From the NCBI GenBank assembly GCA_003818675.1, contig RPPD01000035.1, positions 1 to 10,244 on the forward strand: a DNA stretch of 10,244 bases, given 5' to 3'. This DNA comes from Spirochaetaceae bacterium (GTDB lineage: Bacteria; Spirochaetota; Spirochaetia; SZUA-6; RPPD01). Below the pieces are notes generated by a model. The model was given only the letters and a program-made list of their open reading frames with translations, had not been told where the DNA came from and made no database searches. Each line of letters opens with the position of its first letter. Position 1 is the stretch's first letter. Shown piece by piece: positions 1 to 6,017 of the stretch. The translations under genes were made by a program, and so were the position numbers.

Positions 1-56
1 AAGCAGAGGAAAATAAAGATACAGAACTCTAAAACCCGTTCGCTTTTTAGGAGGGA
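1..56 (+). other. Window edge and leader of the phosphatase gene; possible tail of an upstream gene
   Basis: A strong ribosome binding site, AGGAGGG, lies at 49-55. Two plus-strand frames are open from the window edge. One ends in TAA at 30-32 with a hydrophilic tail (AEENKDTEL). The other runs to TGA at 58-60, overlapping the ATG at 60 as TGATG. Either could be the end of an upstream cotranscribed gene; the sequence is too short to decide. No convincing promoter is visible here. Confidence 0.3.
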
Positions 57-59
57 ATG

Positions 60-2243
60 ATGAACATTTTCATCGTAATACATCTTGTAAGTTTCATTCC
101 CGTCCTCACAGTTGCCTTCATTCTCTGGAAGGACATAGGCGAACGCTCTCAATTCGGAAAACGGCCCAAATACCTTATCATGTCAATCATTATGCTTTTT
201 TTCACCGGAATTCTCTTTACCCTGTCCGCTTTCCTGCCAGAAGAATTTCCACAGGAAAGCTCGTTCATGCTGTACACAATTTTCACCATCCTTTATCTTG
301 TCGCAAATTTTTTCGTTGAGTTCTCGATTCACTGCCAGAGAATTACAAAGAGTTTTTTCGAGGGCGAGTTTGCCCCCAGGCTCAGGAGTTTCATCATTTC
401 CTATGCAATACTCTCTTTTCTTGCCATACTTGCCGTGATTCTGTTTCTTTTCAGAAATTCATTTGACGGATCCCTTGTAACTTCAAGCGGACTTTACAGT
501 TCTGATGCATTGACAGAACTGCAGGAAAAAGGGCTCCTTGGATGGGAAGATTTTCACATACTCACCACCATTGTCTTTATTGTCTTTTCATTCATCCAGG
601 CAATTATACTGTTTACAGTCAACAAGCGGATATTCAGATTTCAGGAAGGAGTCATCCGCGAAAATTCGCTTCTTTCAAAAATTGCAATTTTCATGTTTGT
701 TTTCTTTTTCATCCACTTTTTTCTAAGCGGTTTTTTCAACCCGATCTTTTTTCCGGCATTTATTTTATGCAACATCGGCATTTTAGTCCGCGTGACTGGC
801 GAGTACTTCTTTCAACGAACCCAGAATCTTGACAGGCGTATCCTGAAACTGGAGGACACTCTTAACCTCAAAAATGAACTTATAGGCAGGGTAATAAGCA
901 GCACCAATGAGGAAGATTTCACAATTATCCGCAATATGCTCGAAGATGAAATAGAGCGTGCAAACGCACACCAGACCGTGAAAGAATACGGTATTTCTGG
1001 TGCAATAATATATTCAAGAAAAGGTAATTTCCTTTCTGTTGCATCCAGCAGGTATATCTATGGCTACTGCATCCCCATAAACAGAACGGATGTGCTCAAA
1101 CATTTGAAAAAACAGGAACAAATTAACGAGTTCATCCTGAAGACTCCGTTTGATCTTGCGGCAATCAACCAGACACCCAGAGAGAGACTTGCCAATAGCG
1201 GAGATATGCTTGTGAAGGACCTGGTTGAAAAGCAGGCACCCGTAATTCTCATGGAAATGCCAGAGGATATGCGCGGCCTCCAGAGACTTATTGCCCTCTA
1301 CCCCATCTTCGATCGCAGCATACTGCGTGGTATAATTGTCATATTCAAGGATTCCTTTGACCGCTTATTCCCGGAGGAGGAAAACGCATGCCTGACCCTG
1401 ACGGAAAACCTGAAAGTTGTCTTTGCCATCATTGAAGGAAAGGCCATTCAGCATGAGCGAAACCGTCTGCAGGGTGAAATGGAAATAGCTAAAACAATAC
1501 AGACCTCCATTGTCCCTGGGACAATCCAGATACCTGGCTACGAATGCAGAGCCTCCATGGTTACTGCTTCAGAAGTGGGCGGAGATGCCTATGACTGCTA
1601 TCCTGTTGAAAAAGGGGCGTATTTCGGCATTGGCGATGTCAGCGGTCATGGCCTTCCTGCTGGAATAACGGCTCTGATCCAGCTGACCGCCTTTCAAACA
1701 GCCATTGCCACATCCAATTCTGTTGGTCGCCAGCTTGAACCATATGAGATTTACGACCTTGTCAACAAGATTCTGTGCGGGATTAACAGGGACAGGATAG
1801 GCAGCGACAAGTTCATGACACAAAATTATTTTTATGCAGAAAACAACACAATCACGCATGCTGGAAGCCATGTTATTGCAATCCTTTATCAGAAGAATCA
1901 AAACAGTACAAGGGAACTCCCGGAGCTCGCGAACCGTACTGCGTTTATGGGCATATCTGAACACATTGCCTCAAAGACATCAGCAGGAACCTTTACCATG
2001 GATGAGGGCGATGTCCTGCTCCTGTACACAGATGGCATTATAGAATCCAAGAACCAGTATGGCACCCAGTTTGGCCTTTCCAGGCTTGCAGAGATCCTTG
2101 CGGGAAATGCCACAAAATCCCTTGATGAAATCATGATAACTATCATGGACACTGTTCGCGAGCATGCAACGAGTGGCGATCTTAAAAAATACAACGGTAA
2201 TCTCGCGGATGACGCCTCGCTCTTCCTGATCAGAAAAAAATGA
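60..2243 (+). CDS. 7TM membrane sensor with GAF-like linker and C-terminal SpoIIE/PP2C phosphatase
   Basis: Predicted integral inner-membrane signalling protein ending in a PPM/PP2C-type serine/threonine phosphatase of the SpoIIE/RsbU class. Residues here count from the ATG at 57. Seven hydrophobic helices lie at about 4-24, 39-60, 69-91, 110-132, 166-188, 207-226 and 230-246. A GAF-like region follows at about 280-460, weakly recognised from its alternating helix/strand pattern. The phosphatase core begins near 470 with the typical MEIAKTIQTSIVP linker. The metal-binding acidic residues are all present: GGD near 508, GDVSGHG near 526, YTDG near 659 and ADD near 718, so it should be active. 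In this family the phosphatase usually dephosphorylates an anti-sigma-factor antagonist, but no partner gene lies in the window. Two adjacent ATGs (57 and 60) are possible. The strong AGGAGGG at 49-55 is only 1 base from the first and 4 from the second, so 60 is preferred. Family call sure; ligand and target unknown. Confidence 0.9.
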   Translation: MNIFIVIHLVSFIPVLTVAFILWKDIGERSQFGKRPKYLIMSIIMLFFTGILFTLSAFLPEEFPQESSFMLYTIFTILYLVANFFVEFSIHCQRITKSFFEGEFAPRLRSFIISYAILSFLAILAVILFLFRNSFDGSLVTSSGLYSSDALTELQEKGLLGWEDFHILTTIVFIVFSFIQAIILFTVNKRIFRFQEGVIRENSLLSKIAIFMFVFFFIHFFLSGFFNPIFFPAFILCNIGILVRVTGEYFFQRTQNLDRRILKLEDTLNLKNELIGRVISSTNEEDFTIIRNMLEDEIERANAHQTVKEYGISGAIIYSRKGNFLSVASSRYIYGYCIPINRTDVLKHLKKQEQINEFILKTPFDLAAINQTPRERLANSGDMLVKDLVEKQAPVILMEMPEDMRGLQRLIALYPIFDRSILRGIIVIFKDSFDRLFPEEENACLTLTENLKVVFAIIEGKAIQHERNRLQGEMEIAKTIQTSIVPGTIQIPGYECRASMVTASEVGGDAYDCYPVEKGAYFGIGDVSGHGLPAGITALIQLTAFQTAIATSNSVGRQLEPYEIYDLVNKILCGINRDRIGSDKFMTQNYFYAENNTITHAGSHVIAILYQKNQNSTRELPELANRTAFMGISEHIASKTSAGTFTMDEGDVLLLYTDGIIESKNQYGTQFGLSRLAEILAGNATKSLDEIMITIMDTVREHATSGDLKKYNGNLADDASLFLIRKK

Positions 2244-2249
2244 AACACT

Positions 2250-2298
2250 GGAGTTTCGTTGCATTCCTTCATTACACTGATAAAAGCAACGAAACTCC
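2250..2298. repeat. Inverted repeat IR1: 13-bp perfect stem, 23-nt loop
   Basis: The left arm GGAGTTTCGTTGC (2250-2262) and the right arm GCAACGAAACTCC (2286-2298) are perfect reverse complements around a 23-base loop. It begins 6 bases after the stop codon of the phosphatase gene. It has no T-run on either side of the stem, so it is not a standard intrinsic terminator. It could act as a 3' mRNA stabilising hairpin, a factor-assisted terminator or a REP-like dispersed repeat. Confidence 0.8.
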
Positions 2299-2350
2299 GT
2301 AGTTGTCCCATTGCACCAAACTTCGCATAAAAAGGCATTGGGACAACTAC
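2299..2350. repeat. Inverted repeat IR2, directly abutting IR1
   Basis: The left arm GTAGTTGTCCCA (2299-2310) pairs perfectly with TGGGACAACTAC (2339-2350). After one mismatch the stem continues for three more pairs (TGC with GCA), leaving a loop of about 20 bases. It starts on the base after IR1 ends. Both loops have the same layout, with TTGC near the left arm and ATAAAA(A)G before the right arm, which suggests two members of one repeat type. No T-tract follows. Confidence 0.75.
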
Positions 2351-2351
2351 C

Positions 2352-2380
2352 TTGACAATTTTACATCCAGCCAGTAGGTT
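2352..2380 (+). promoter_or_regulatory. Candidate sigma70 promoter for the chorismate synthase homologue
   Basis: A perfect -35 consensus TTGACA (2352-2357) starts two bases after IR2. Seventeen bases later is a weak -10, TAGGTT (2375-2380), keeping the key first T, second A and last T. Transcription would start near 2387, inside the short hairpin before the ribosome binding site. The -35 and spacing are good, the -10 poor. Confidence 0.45.
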
Positions 2381-2395
2381 GTTGAAAATCAACAA
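2379..2395 (+). repeat. Short hairpin IR3 overlapping promoter and abutting the RBS
   Basis: TTGTTGA (2379-2385) and TCAACAA (2389-2395) form a perfect 7-bp stem with an AAA loop. The right arm ends on the base before the GGAG (2396-2399) of the next gene and the left arm overlaps the candidate -10. It could be a small operator or, for a transcript reading through from upstream, an RNA hairpin beside the ribosome binding site. Confidence 0.6.
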
Positions 2396-2407
2396 GGAGT
2401 ACCCGCA

Positions 2408-3745
2408 ATGTACGGATGTCACCTCGGCAGACTCTTCCAGACAACAATATCGGGAGGTTCCTATCAGGAGGGACTTTCCGCGACGCTCCAGGGAGTACCT
2501 GCGGGGATTCTATTGACTGAAAAAGAGATTTACGCAGATCTTCTTTTGCGCAAACCTGGTGCAGATGAATTGTCATCACCCAGGAAAGAACCAGACCTTC
2601 CTGTGATCTATACCGGAGTCAATGCCGCTGATACGGTTGAAAATGCAGGAAACAAAAATCATACAAACGGCACACCCCTGTGCATTCTTATCCCAAACCT
2701 GGACAGACACTTTGTACACATCAAGCAATACCAGGACACCAACAGGACTCCAAGACCTGGTCATGCTTCATATGCTTCATTTAAAAAGTATGGTCCCGCG
2801 GATGACTCAATAGGAGCAGGTATTTTCTCTGGCAGGTACACCTCCACCATCGTGGCTGCAGGATCTGTAGCCAAGAATATTCTTAAAAGATGCGGTATTG
2901 AAGTCTTTGCCTTTGTCCGTGAAGCGGCTGGCGTGCGAATGTCAGAGACAGACTCAGAGTCGGCCATGAAGAAGTGTACAGCTTATAAACATATGCGCTG
3001 TGATCATGACCCATTTTATCAGGAAGTATATGAAAAAAATAGAATAACAGAAGATATGCGTTTTCTTGAAAAAATGAGGATATTTGCGGAAATAGAAAAT
3101 GAAATAGACGGGATCCGTGCCAAATCACCCAAATTTGATTCCGCGCAGATCCGTGAAAAATATGGTGTTCATCCAGTGTTGAACTGTCCTGATGTAGAAG
3201 CGGCCAAAGCCATGACAGACGCCGCGCTTAAAATCAGCGCAAAGGGAGACTCGTCCGGCGGCGTTGTTGAAGTCCGTGTATGCGGAGCGCCTGTCGGGCT
3301 CGGGGAACCCGTTTTTGACAAGCTTGACGCGGAATTGGGGAGAATGCTTGGCATTGGTGCAGTCAAGGGAGTGGAAATTGGCGCAGGTTTCGGGGTCAAG
3401 GACATGACAGGGATACAGAGCAATGACCAGATGCATTCGGAAAAGGGCAAGGTGTTTTTTGATTCCAATCAGGCTGGAGGCATCACTGGCGGATTATCCA
3501 CTGGCCAGGATATCATTGTCAAACTGACTATCAAACCAACTCCAACCATCGCACTGCCGCAGCACACCATAGACAAATACACACTTCAAAACAAAAACCT
3601 TGAAGCAATTACCCGTCGAGACCCCACCATTGTTGCGAGGATATGGCCCGTTGCAGAAAATTATACAGCTCTCGTCATTCTGGATCATCTCATGATGCAT
3701 TACGGGTATCAGACGGTTATGGAAAAGGCGACAGGCAAAAAATAA
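2408..3745 (+). CDS. Divergent chorismate synthase-family protein (aroC-like) with altered active site
   Basis: Homologous along its whole length to chorismate synthase, the FMN-dependent enzyme turning EPSP into chorismate. Conserved signs are the start GRLF, PRKEPD, RPGHA (His119), the VAAG block, GDSSGG near 280, the GLGEPVFDKLDAELGRMLGIG segment, GVEIGAGF, SNQAGG, KPTPTI and DP at 405-406. Several positions that are nearly invariant in true AroC differ. GESHG reads GGSYQ, with Tyr19 where the catalytic His belongs. GGRSSARET reads GAGIFSGRYT (136-145), losing an Arg and a Glu. RHDP reads RRDP (403-406). At 445 residues it is longer than usual bacterial AroC (about 360-390), because about 97 residues separate GIEV (163) from CPD (260). 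That insert is charged, predicted helical and coded by AT-rich DNA. AAGGAG at 2394-2399, 8 bases before the ATG, supports the start. No other shikimate gene is nearby. It may be a paralogue with another activity or an unusual AroC; membership of the family is sure, chorismate synthesis is not. Confidence 0.8.
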   Translation: MYGCHLGRLFQTTISGGSYQEGLSATLQGVPAGILLTEKEIYADLLLRKPGADELSSPRKEPDLPVIYTGVNAADTVENAGNKNHTNGTPLCILIPNLDRHFVHIKQYQDTNRTPRPGHASYASFKKYGPADDSIGAGIFSGRYTSTIVAAGSVAKNILKRCGIEVFAFVREAAGVRMSETDSESAMKKCTAYKHMRCDHDPFYQEVYEKNRITEDMRFLEKMRIFAEIENEIDGIRAKSPKFDSAQIREKYGVHPVLNCPDVEAAKAMTDAALKISAKGDSSGGVVEVRVCGAPVGLGEPVFDKLDAELGRMLGIGAVKGVEIGAGFGVKDMTGIQSNDQMHSEKGKVFFDSNQAGGITGGLSTGQDIIVKLTIKPTPTIALPQHTIDKYTLQNKNLEAITRRDPTIVARIWPVAENYTALVILDHLMMHYGYQTVMEKATGKK

Positions 3746-3752
3746 ACAGCGA

Positions 3753-4310
3753 TCAATTCAGGAGAAATGTCCAGCGGATCGCCGCCACCTTTTCATTTTT
3801 GAGCGAAAAATCCACAATGCCCATAACGAACTCGCTGGCATTATAGCGGAGAGTATCTTCGGTACCTGAATCTGGCTCCCCAAGAATCTTCTTCACATCT
3901 GACAAAGGCGTTCCAATAGAAATTCCGTACTTGATCTTGTAGGTGTCACTTGATATTTCAACGGATATGATCAGCTCCTTGCCGTTTTCAACGACATGAT
4001 AGAGCTGGATGTAAAGGCCCTCATAATAGAGCATGTACAGTTTGTCCTTCTGCTCCGGATTGTGGATGTTCTGGACCTCACTTTCAACGACCTTTACTGG
4101 TGTCCCGAGCCTGGCCTGAATTTCACTGCGCGTTTTTCCGAAGTCAAACTGGATCCCCTGGAAAGCGTATTCATCAATTGCCTGGATATACTTTTCTTCC
4201 CTGTCCATGACCTCGCCCTGGGAATCCAGGACTGTTTTATCAAATTCATCTTTTTCATTACAGGAAAATAAAAGGCAGAAACAGGACAGGAGCACCAATA
4301 ATTTCTTCAT
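3753..4310 (-). CDS. Lipoprotein with two BamE/SmpA-like repeats
   Basis: 185-residue predicted lipoprotein. The start MKKLLVLLSCFCLLFSC is a lipoprotein signal with lipobox LFSC and Cys17 as the lipidated residue; Cys10 is too close to the N-terminus. The mature part holds two similar motifs, FGKTRSEIQARLGTPVKV near 57-74 and IGTPLSDVKKILGEPDSG near 132-149, matching the 'G-x-T-x-x-E/D-V-x-x-x-L-G-x-P' signature of SmpA/OmlA (BamE) folds. BamE proper is a small accessory of the outer-membrane beta-barrel assembly machine, but this protein is longer with a doubled motif, so it may be only a fold relative. It lies 68 bases downstream of fabF on the same strand but appears to have its own promoter. 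It ends 7 bases from the convergent chorismate synthase homologue with no visible terminator between. It has no Shine-Dalgarno: the bases before the ATG are TATAAATTTTCT. Confidence 0.8.
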   Translation of the reverse strand: MKKLLVLLSCFCLLFSCNEKDEFDKTVLDSQGEVMDREEKYIQAIDEYAFQGIQFDFGKTRSEIQARLGTPVKVVESEVQNIHNPEQKDKLYMLYYEGLYIQLYHVVENGKELIISVEISSDTYKIKYGISIGTPLSDVKKILGEPDSGTEDTLRYNASEFVMGIVDFSLKNEKVAAIRWTFLLN

Positions 4311-4316
4311 AGAAAA

Positions 4317-4345
4317 TTTATAGCAGAATGTTTACTGTCTGTAAA
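4317..4345 (-). promoter_or_regulatory. Promoter placing transcription start on the lipoprotein ATG (leaderless candidate)
   Basis: On the minus strand, -35 TTTACA (4345-4340), an exact 17-base spacer and -10 TATAAA (4322-4317) form a strong sigma70-type promoter. Counting the usual distance, position +1 falls on base 4310, the A of the lipoprotein ATG. The start codon itself is fixed by the lipoprotein signal peptide and no ribosome binding site precedes it, so a leaderless mRNA is likely if this promoter is used. Confidence 0.6.
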
Positions 4346-4378
4346 GCAGAGTTTGGTGTCCCAAAGCTGGCAGACCTG

Positions 4379-5629
4379 TTACAGCTTTTTTAAAAGCAGA
4401 GAAGAGTTATGCCCGCCAAAACCGAATGAATTGGATAGCGCCACATTGACGGCCATTTTTAAAGGTTCCCTGTTGATACAAGTCAGGGTGATTCCAGGAT
4501 CCAGATTGTCAATATTGATATTCGGTGGTACAAGACCTTCTTCCATGACCTTTATACACAGGATGGCCTCCAGCCCCGCTGTTGCGCCAAGTAGATGTCC
4601 ATGAAATGACTTGGTGGACCCCACGCATATATTTTCAGTATTGCCTTCGAGAATCTCTGCTATGGCCTTACACTCGGCAACATCACCTACTATAGTTGAA
4701 GTCCCGTGGGCGTTTACATAGTTTATATCTTTTCCGGTAAGTCCAGCGAGTTTCAAGGCCTGGCGCATGGACTGTATGGCGCCCTTGCCTTCAGGCTCGG
4801 GACTGGTCAGATCATACGCGTCGCCAGACATTCCAACCGCAAGCACCTCACAGAGAATATCAGCACCGCGCTTCTTCGCATGCTCGTACTCCTCCAAGAC
4901 CAAGATTCCGGAACCCTCGCTCATGATAAATCCGTCCCTGTCCTTGTCAAAGGGCCTGGACGAACGAGTCGGCTCATCGTTGAAATGTGTTGAAAGCGCG
5001 TGCATATTGCAAAATCCGGCAAAAGACAGGGGCATGATTGTGCCTTCTGTACCTCCTGCGATCATGGCGTCTGCCATATTGTACTTGATAAGCATGAGCG
5101 CTGTACCAATTGAATGGTTGGCCGTGGCGCACGCGGTCTGCATGCTCAGGTTGGGCCCCATGATTCCATGCACAATGCTCAAGAACCCCGAGGCGATATT
5201 CCCTATTGTTGCTGGTATGAAAAACGGGCTCACCCTCCTGTTCCCCTTGGTGATCAGTGCTTCTGAGTTTTCCAGCTGTGAATGTATTCCGCCAATACCG
5301 CTTCCTATGCAGATACCAACCCGTTCTGGTTCTTTTGCTATTTCGAGCCTGGACTGGCCAAGAGCCTCCTGGAGACCTGCCTCTGCGTAGTGCACAAACG
5401 ATTCAAGTCTCTTTGCTGTCTTTGCATTTTCCTCGGAATATAATGCTTTGTAGTCAAAATCCGTGACTTCACCTGCTACCTTTGAAGAAAAATTGGATGC
5501 ATCGAATTTAGTAATATTGGAAATGCCGCTCTTACCAACCCGAACCTTTTCCCAGGTCTCCTTTACACTCTTTCCAAGCGGATTTACAGTTCCAATTCCG
5601 GTCACAACGACCCTGCGTTCATTATTCAT
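4379..5629 (-). CDS. fabF: 3-oxoacyl-[acyl-carrier-protein] synthase II
   Basis: Condensing enzyme of type II fatty acid synthesis: it adds malonyl-ACP to an acyl-ACP chain in the cytoplasm. 416 residues, the normal length. The active-site residues are in place: Cys167 in MQTACATANHS, His308 in NAHGTST, Lys340 and His345 in STKSFHGHLLGA, and the C-terminal glycine-rich loop SNSFGFGGHN. It starts with the expected RRVVVTGIGTVNPLG. The reading frame stays open further upstream, but the ATG at 5629 is chosen because homologues begin here and GAGGT (5643-5639) sits 9 bases before it. No acpP, fabD or fabG is adjacent, so this is a stand-alone copy rather than part of a fab cluster. It is divergent from the 68-residue gene, with its own promoter. 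The family call is firm; whether it is the cell's only elongating synthase cannot be seen. Confidence 0.95.
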   Translation of the reverse strand: MNNERRVVVTGIGTVNPLGKSVKETWEKVRVGKSGISNITKFDASNFSSKVAGEVTDFDYKALYSEENAKTAKRLESFVHYAEAGLQEALGQSRLEIAKEPERVGICIGSGIGGIHSQLENSEALITKGNRRVSPFFIPATIGNIASGFLSIVHGIMGPNLSMQTACATANHSIGTALMLIKYNMADAMIAGGTEGTIMPLSFAGFCNMHALSTHFNDEPTRSSRPFDKDRDGFIMSEGSGILVLEEYEHAKKRGADILCEVLAVGMSGDAYDLTSPEPEGKGAIQSMRQALKLAGLTGKDINYVNAHGTSTIVGDVAECKAIAEILEGNTENICVGSTKSFHGHLLGATAGLEAILCIKVMEEGLVPPNINIDNLDPGITLTCINREPLKMAVNVALSNSFGFGGHNSSLLLKKL

Positions 5630-5672
5630 ATGGTTTGCACCTCGCTTTTTTGCGTATTCTAATACCCGAATA

Positions 5673-5701
5673 GTTATAGAGGAAAAACACATGCGTTGCA
5701 A
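5673..5701 (-). promoter_or_regulatory. fabF promoter
   Basis: On the minus strand, -35 TTGCAA (5701-5696), a 17-base spacer and -10 TATAAC (5678-5673). The predicted transcription start is near 5666, giving a leader of about 37 bases that includes the GAGGT ribosome binding site. Good match and spacing. Confidence 0.65.
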
Positions 5702-5706
5702 GTGAC

Positions 5707-5729
5707 AAAATATTTGCCCCAAATATTTG
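5707..5729. repeat. Repeated AAATATTTG element between divergent promoters (candidate operator)
   Basis: AAATATTTG occurs at 5708-5716 and again at 5721-5729, 13 bases apart. With the preceding C, the second copy is the perfect 10-bp palindrome CAAATATTTG (5720-5729). The first copy lies just upstream of the fabF -35 and the second overlaps the -35 of the opposite promoter, so a protein bound here could affect both. No known regulator is assigned. Confidence 0.55.
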
Positions 5730-5755
5730 AAAACCTGGCTTTTTTGTCATATTAT
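5727..5755 (+). promoter_or_regulatory. Promoter for the 68-residue protein/BFN-UVR unit
   Basis: -35 TTGAAA (5727-5732), a 17-base spacer and -10 TATTAT (5750-5755), each matching the consensus at five of six positions. Transcription would start near 5762. This favours translation start at 5811 over 5772, since the ribosome binding site for the earlier ATG would fall at the very 5' end of the transcript. Confidence 0.65.
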
Positions 5756-5810
5756 TGAGGGAGAATCAGGAATGGCATTTTCAATGCATGAATGGAAACG
5801 AGGAAAAAAT

Positions 5811-6017
5811 ATGGGAAGTAATGAGGTTATTGAAGAAAAAATAGGGGAAGGATTGATGCGAATTGGCGCCATGGCTCAGGATCAGGTAAGCGCGGTTTTG
5901 AAACGCCAAAAAAACGGAGATCCCAGACTGTTTGGAGAAATAGCCGTTGACATGGGTTTTGTAGACATTCAAGCTGTGATTAATTATCTTCAAAGTACAA
6001 ATAAAAGGATCCTCTAA
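5811..6017 (+). CDS. Small conserved-looking protein, 68 residues, coupled to the BFN-UVR gene
   Basis: I do not recognise a named family. The protein is soluble, helical and has the pattern IGEGLMRIGAMAQDQVSAVL followed by a charged KRQKNGDPRLFGEIAVDMGFV stretch. This resembles the small helical 'LGEILVELGLI...QLEEAL' motif in the N-terminal domain of type II secretion/type IV pilus ATPases (GspE/PilB), here as a free-standing protein. The ATG at 5811 has GAGG at 5800-5803, 7 bases upstream. An in-frame ATG at 5772, with GAGGGAG at 5757-5762, would add 13 residues, but the promoter position argues against it. Its stop overlaps the next start as TAATG, so the two are translationally coupled and probably act together. 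Role unknown; possibly a protein-protein adapter. Confidence 0.7.
   Translation: MGSNEVIEEKIGEGLMRIGAMAQDQVSAVLKRQKNGDPRLFGEIAVDMGFVDIQAVINYLQSTNKRIL

Noticed and set aside
2250..2350. Integron attC sites
   Set aside because: The two stems have GTTGC/GCAAC-like elements, but they lack the RYYYAAC/GTTRRRY ends in the right places, there is no integrase gene, and the genes on each side are not cassette-like.
1898..2422. Minus-strand 174-codon open frame over the phosphatase C-terminus
   Set aside because: The opposite frame carries the conserved TDG and ADD phosphatase motifs; this frame has no domain signs and no start site.
3746..3752. Bidirectional terminator between the convergent aroC-like and lipoprotein genes
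   Set aside because: The gap is only 7 bases with no stem. Nothing resembling a terminator is seen at 7949-7953 either.
4351..4368. TTTGG-TGTC-CCAAA hairpin downstream of fabF as a terminator
   Set aside because: Only 5 paired bases and no T-run. It shares TGTCCCA with IR2, but this is too short to call a copy of the same repeat.
5627..5722. Longer N-terminal extension of FabF from upstream in-frame starts
   Set aside because: The added residues do not match the family, lie upstream of the promoter -10 and the GAGGT site, and FabF proteins begin at the RRVVVTG segment.
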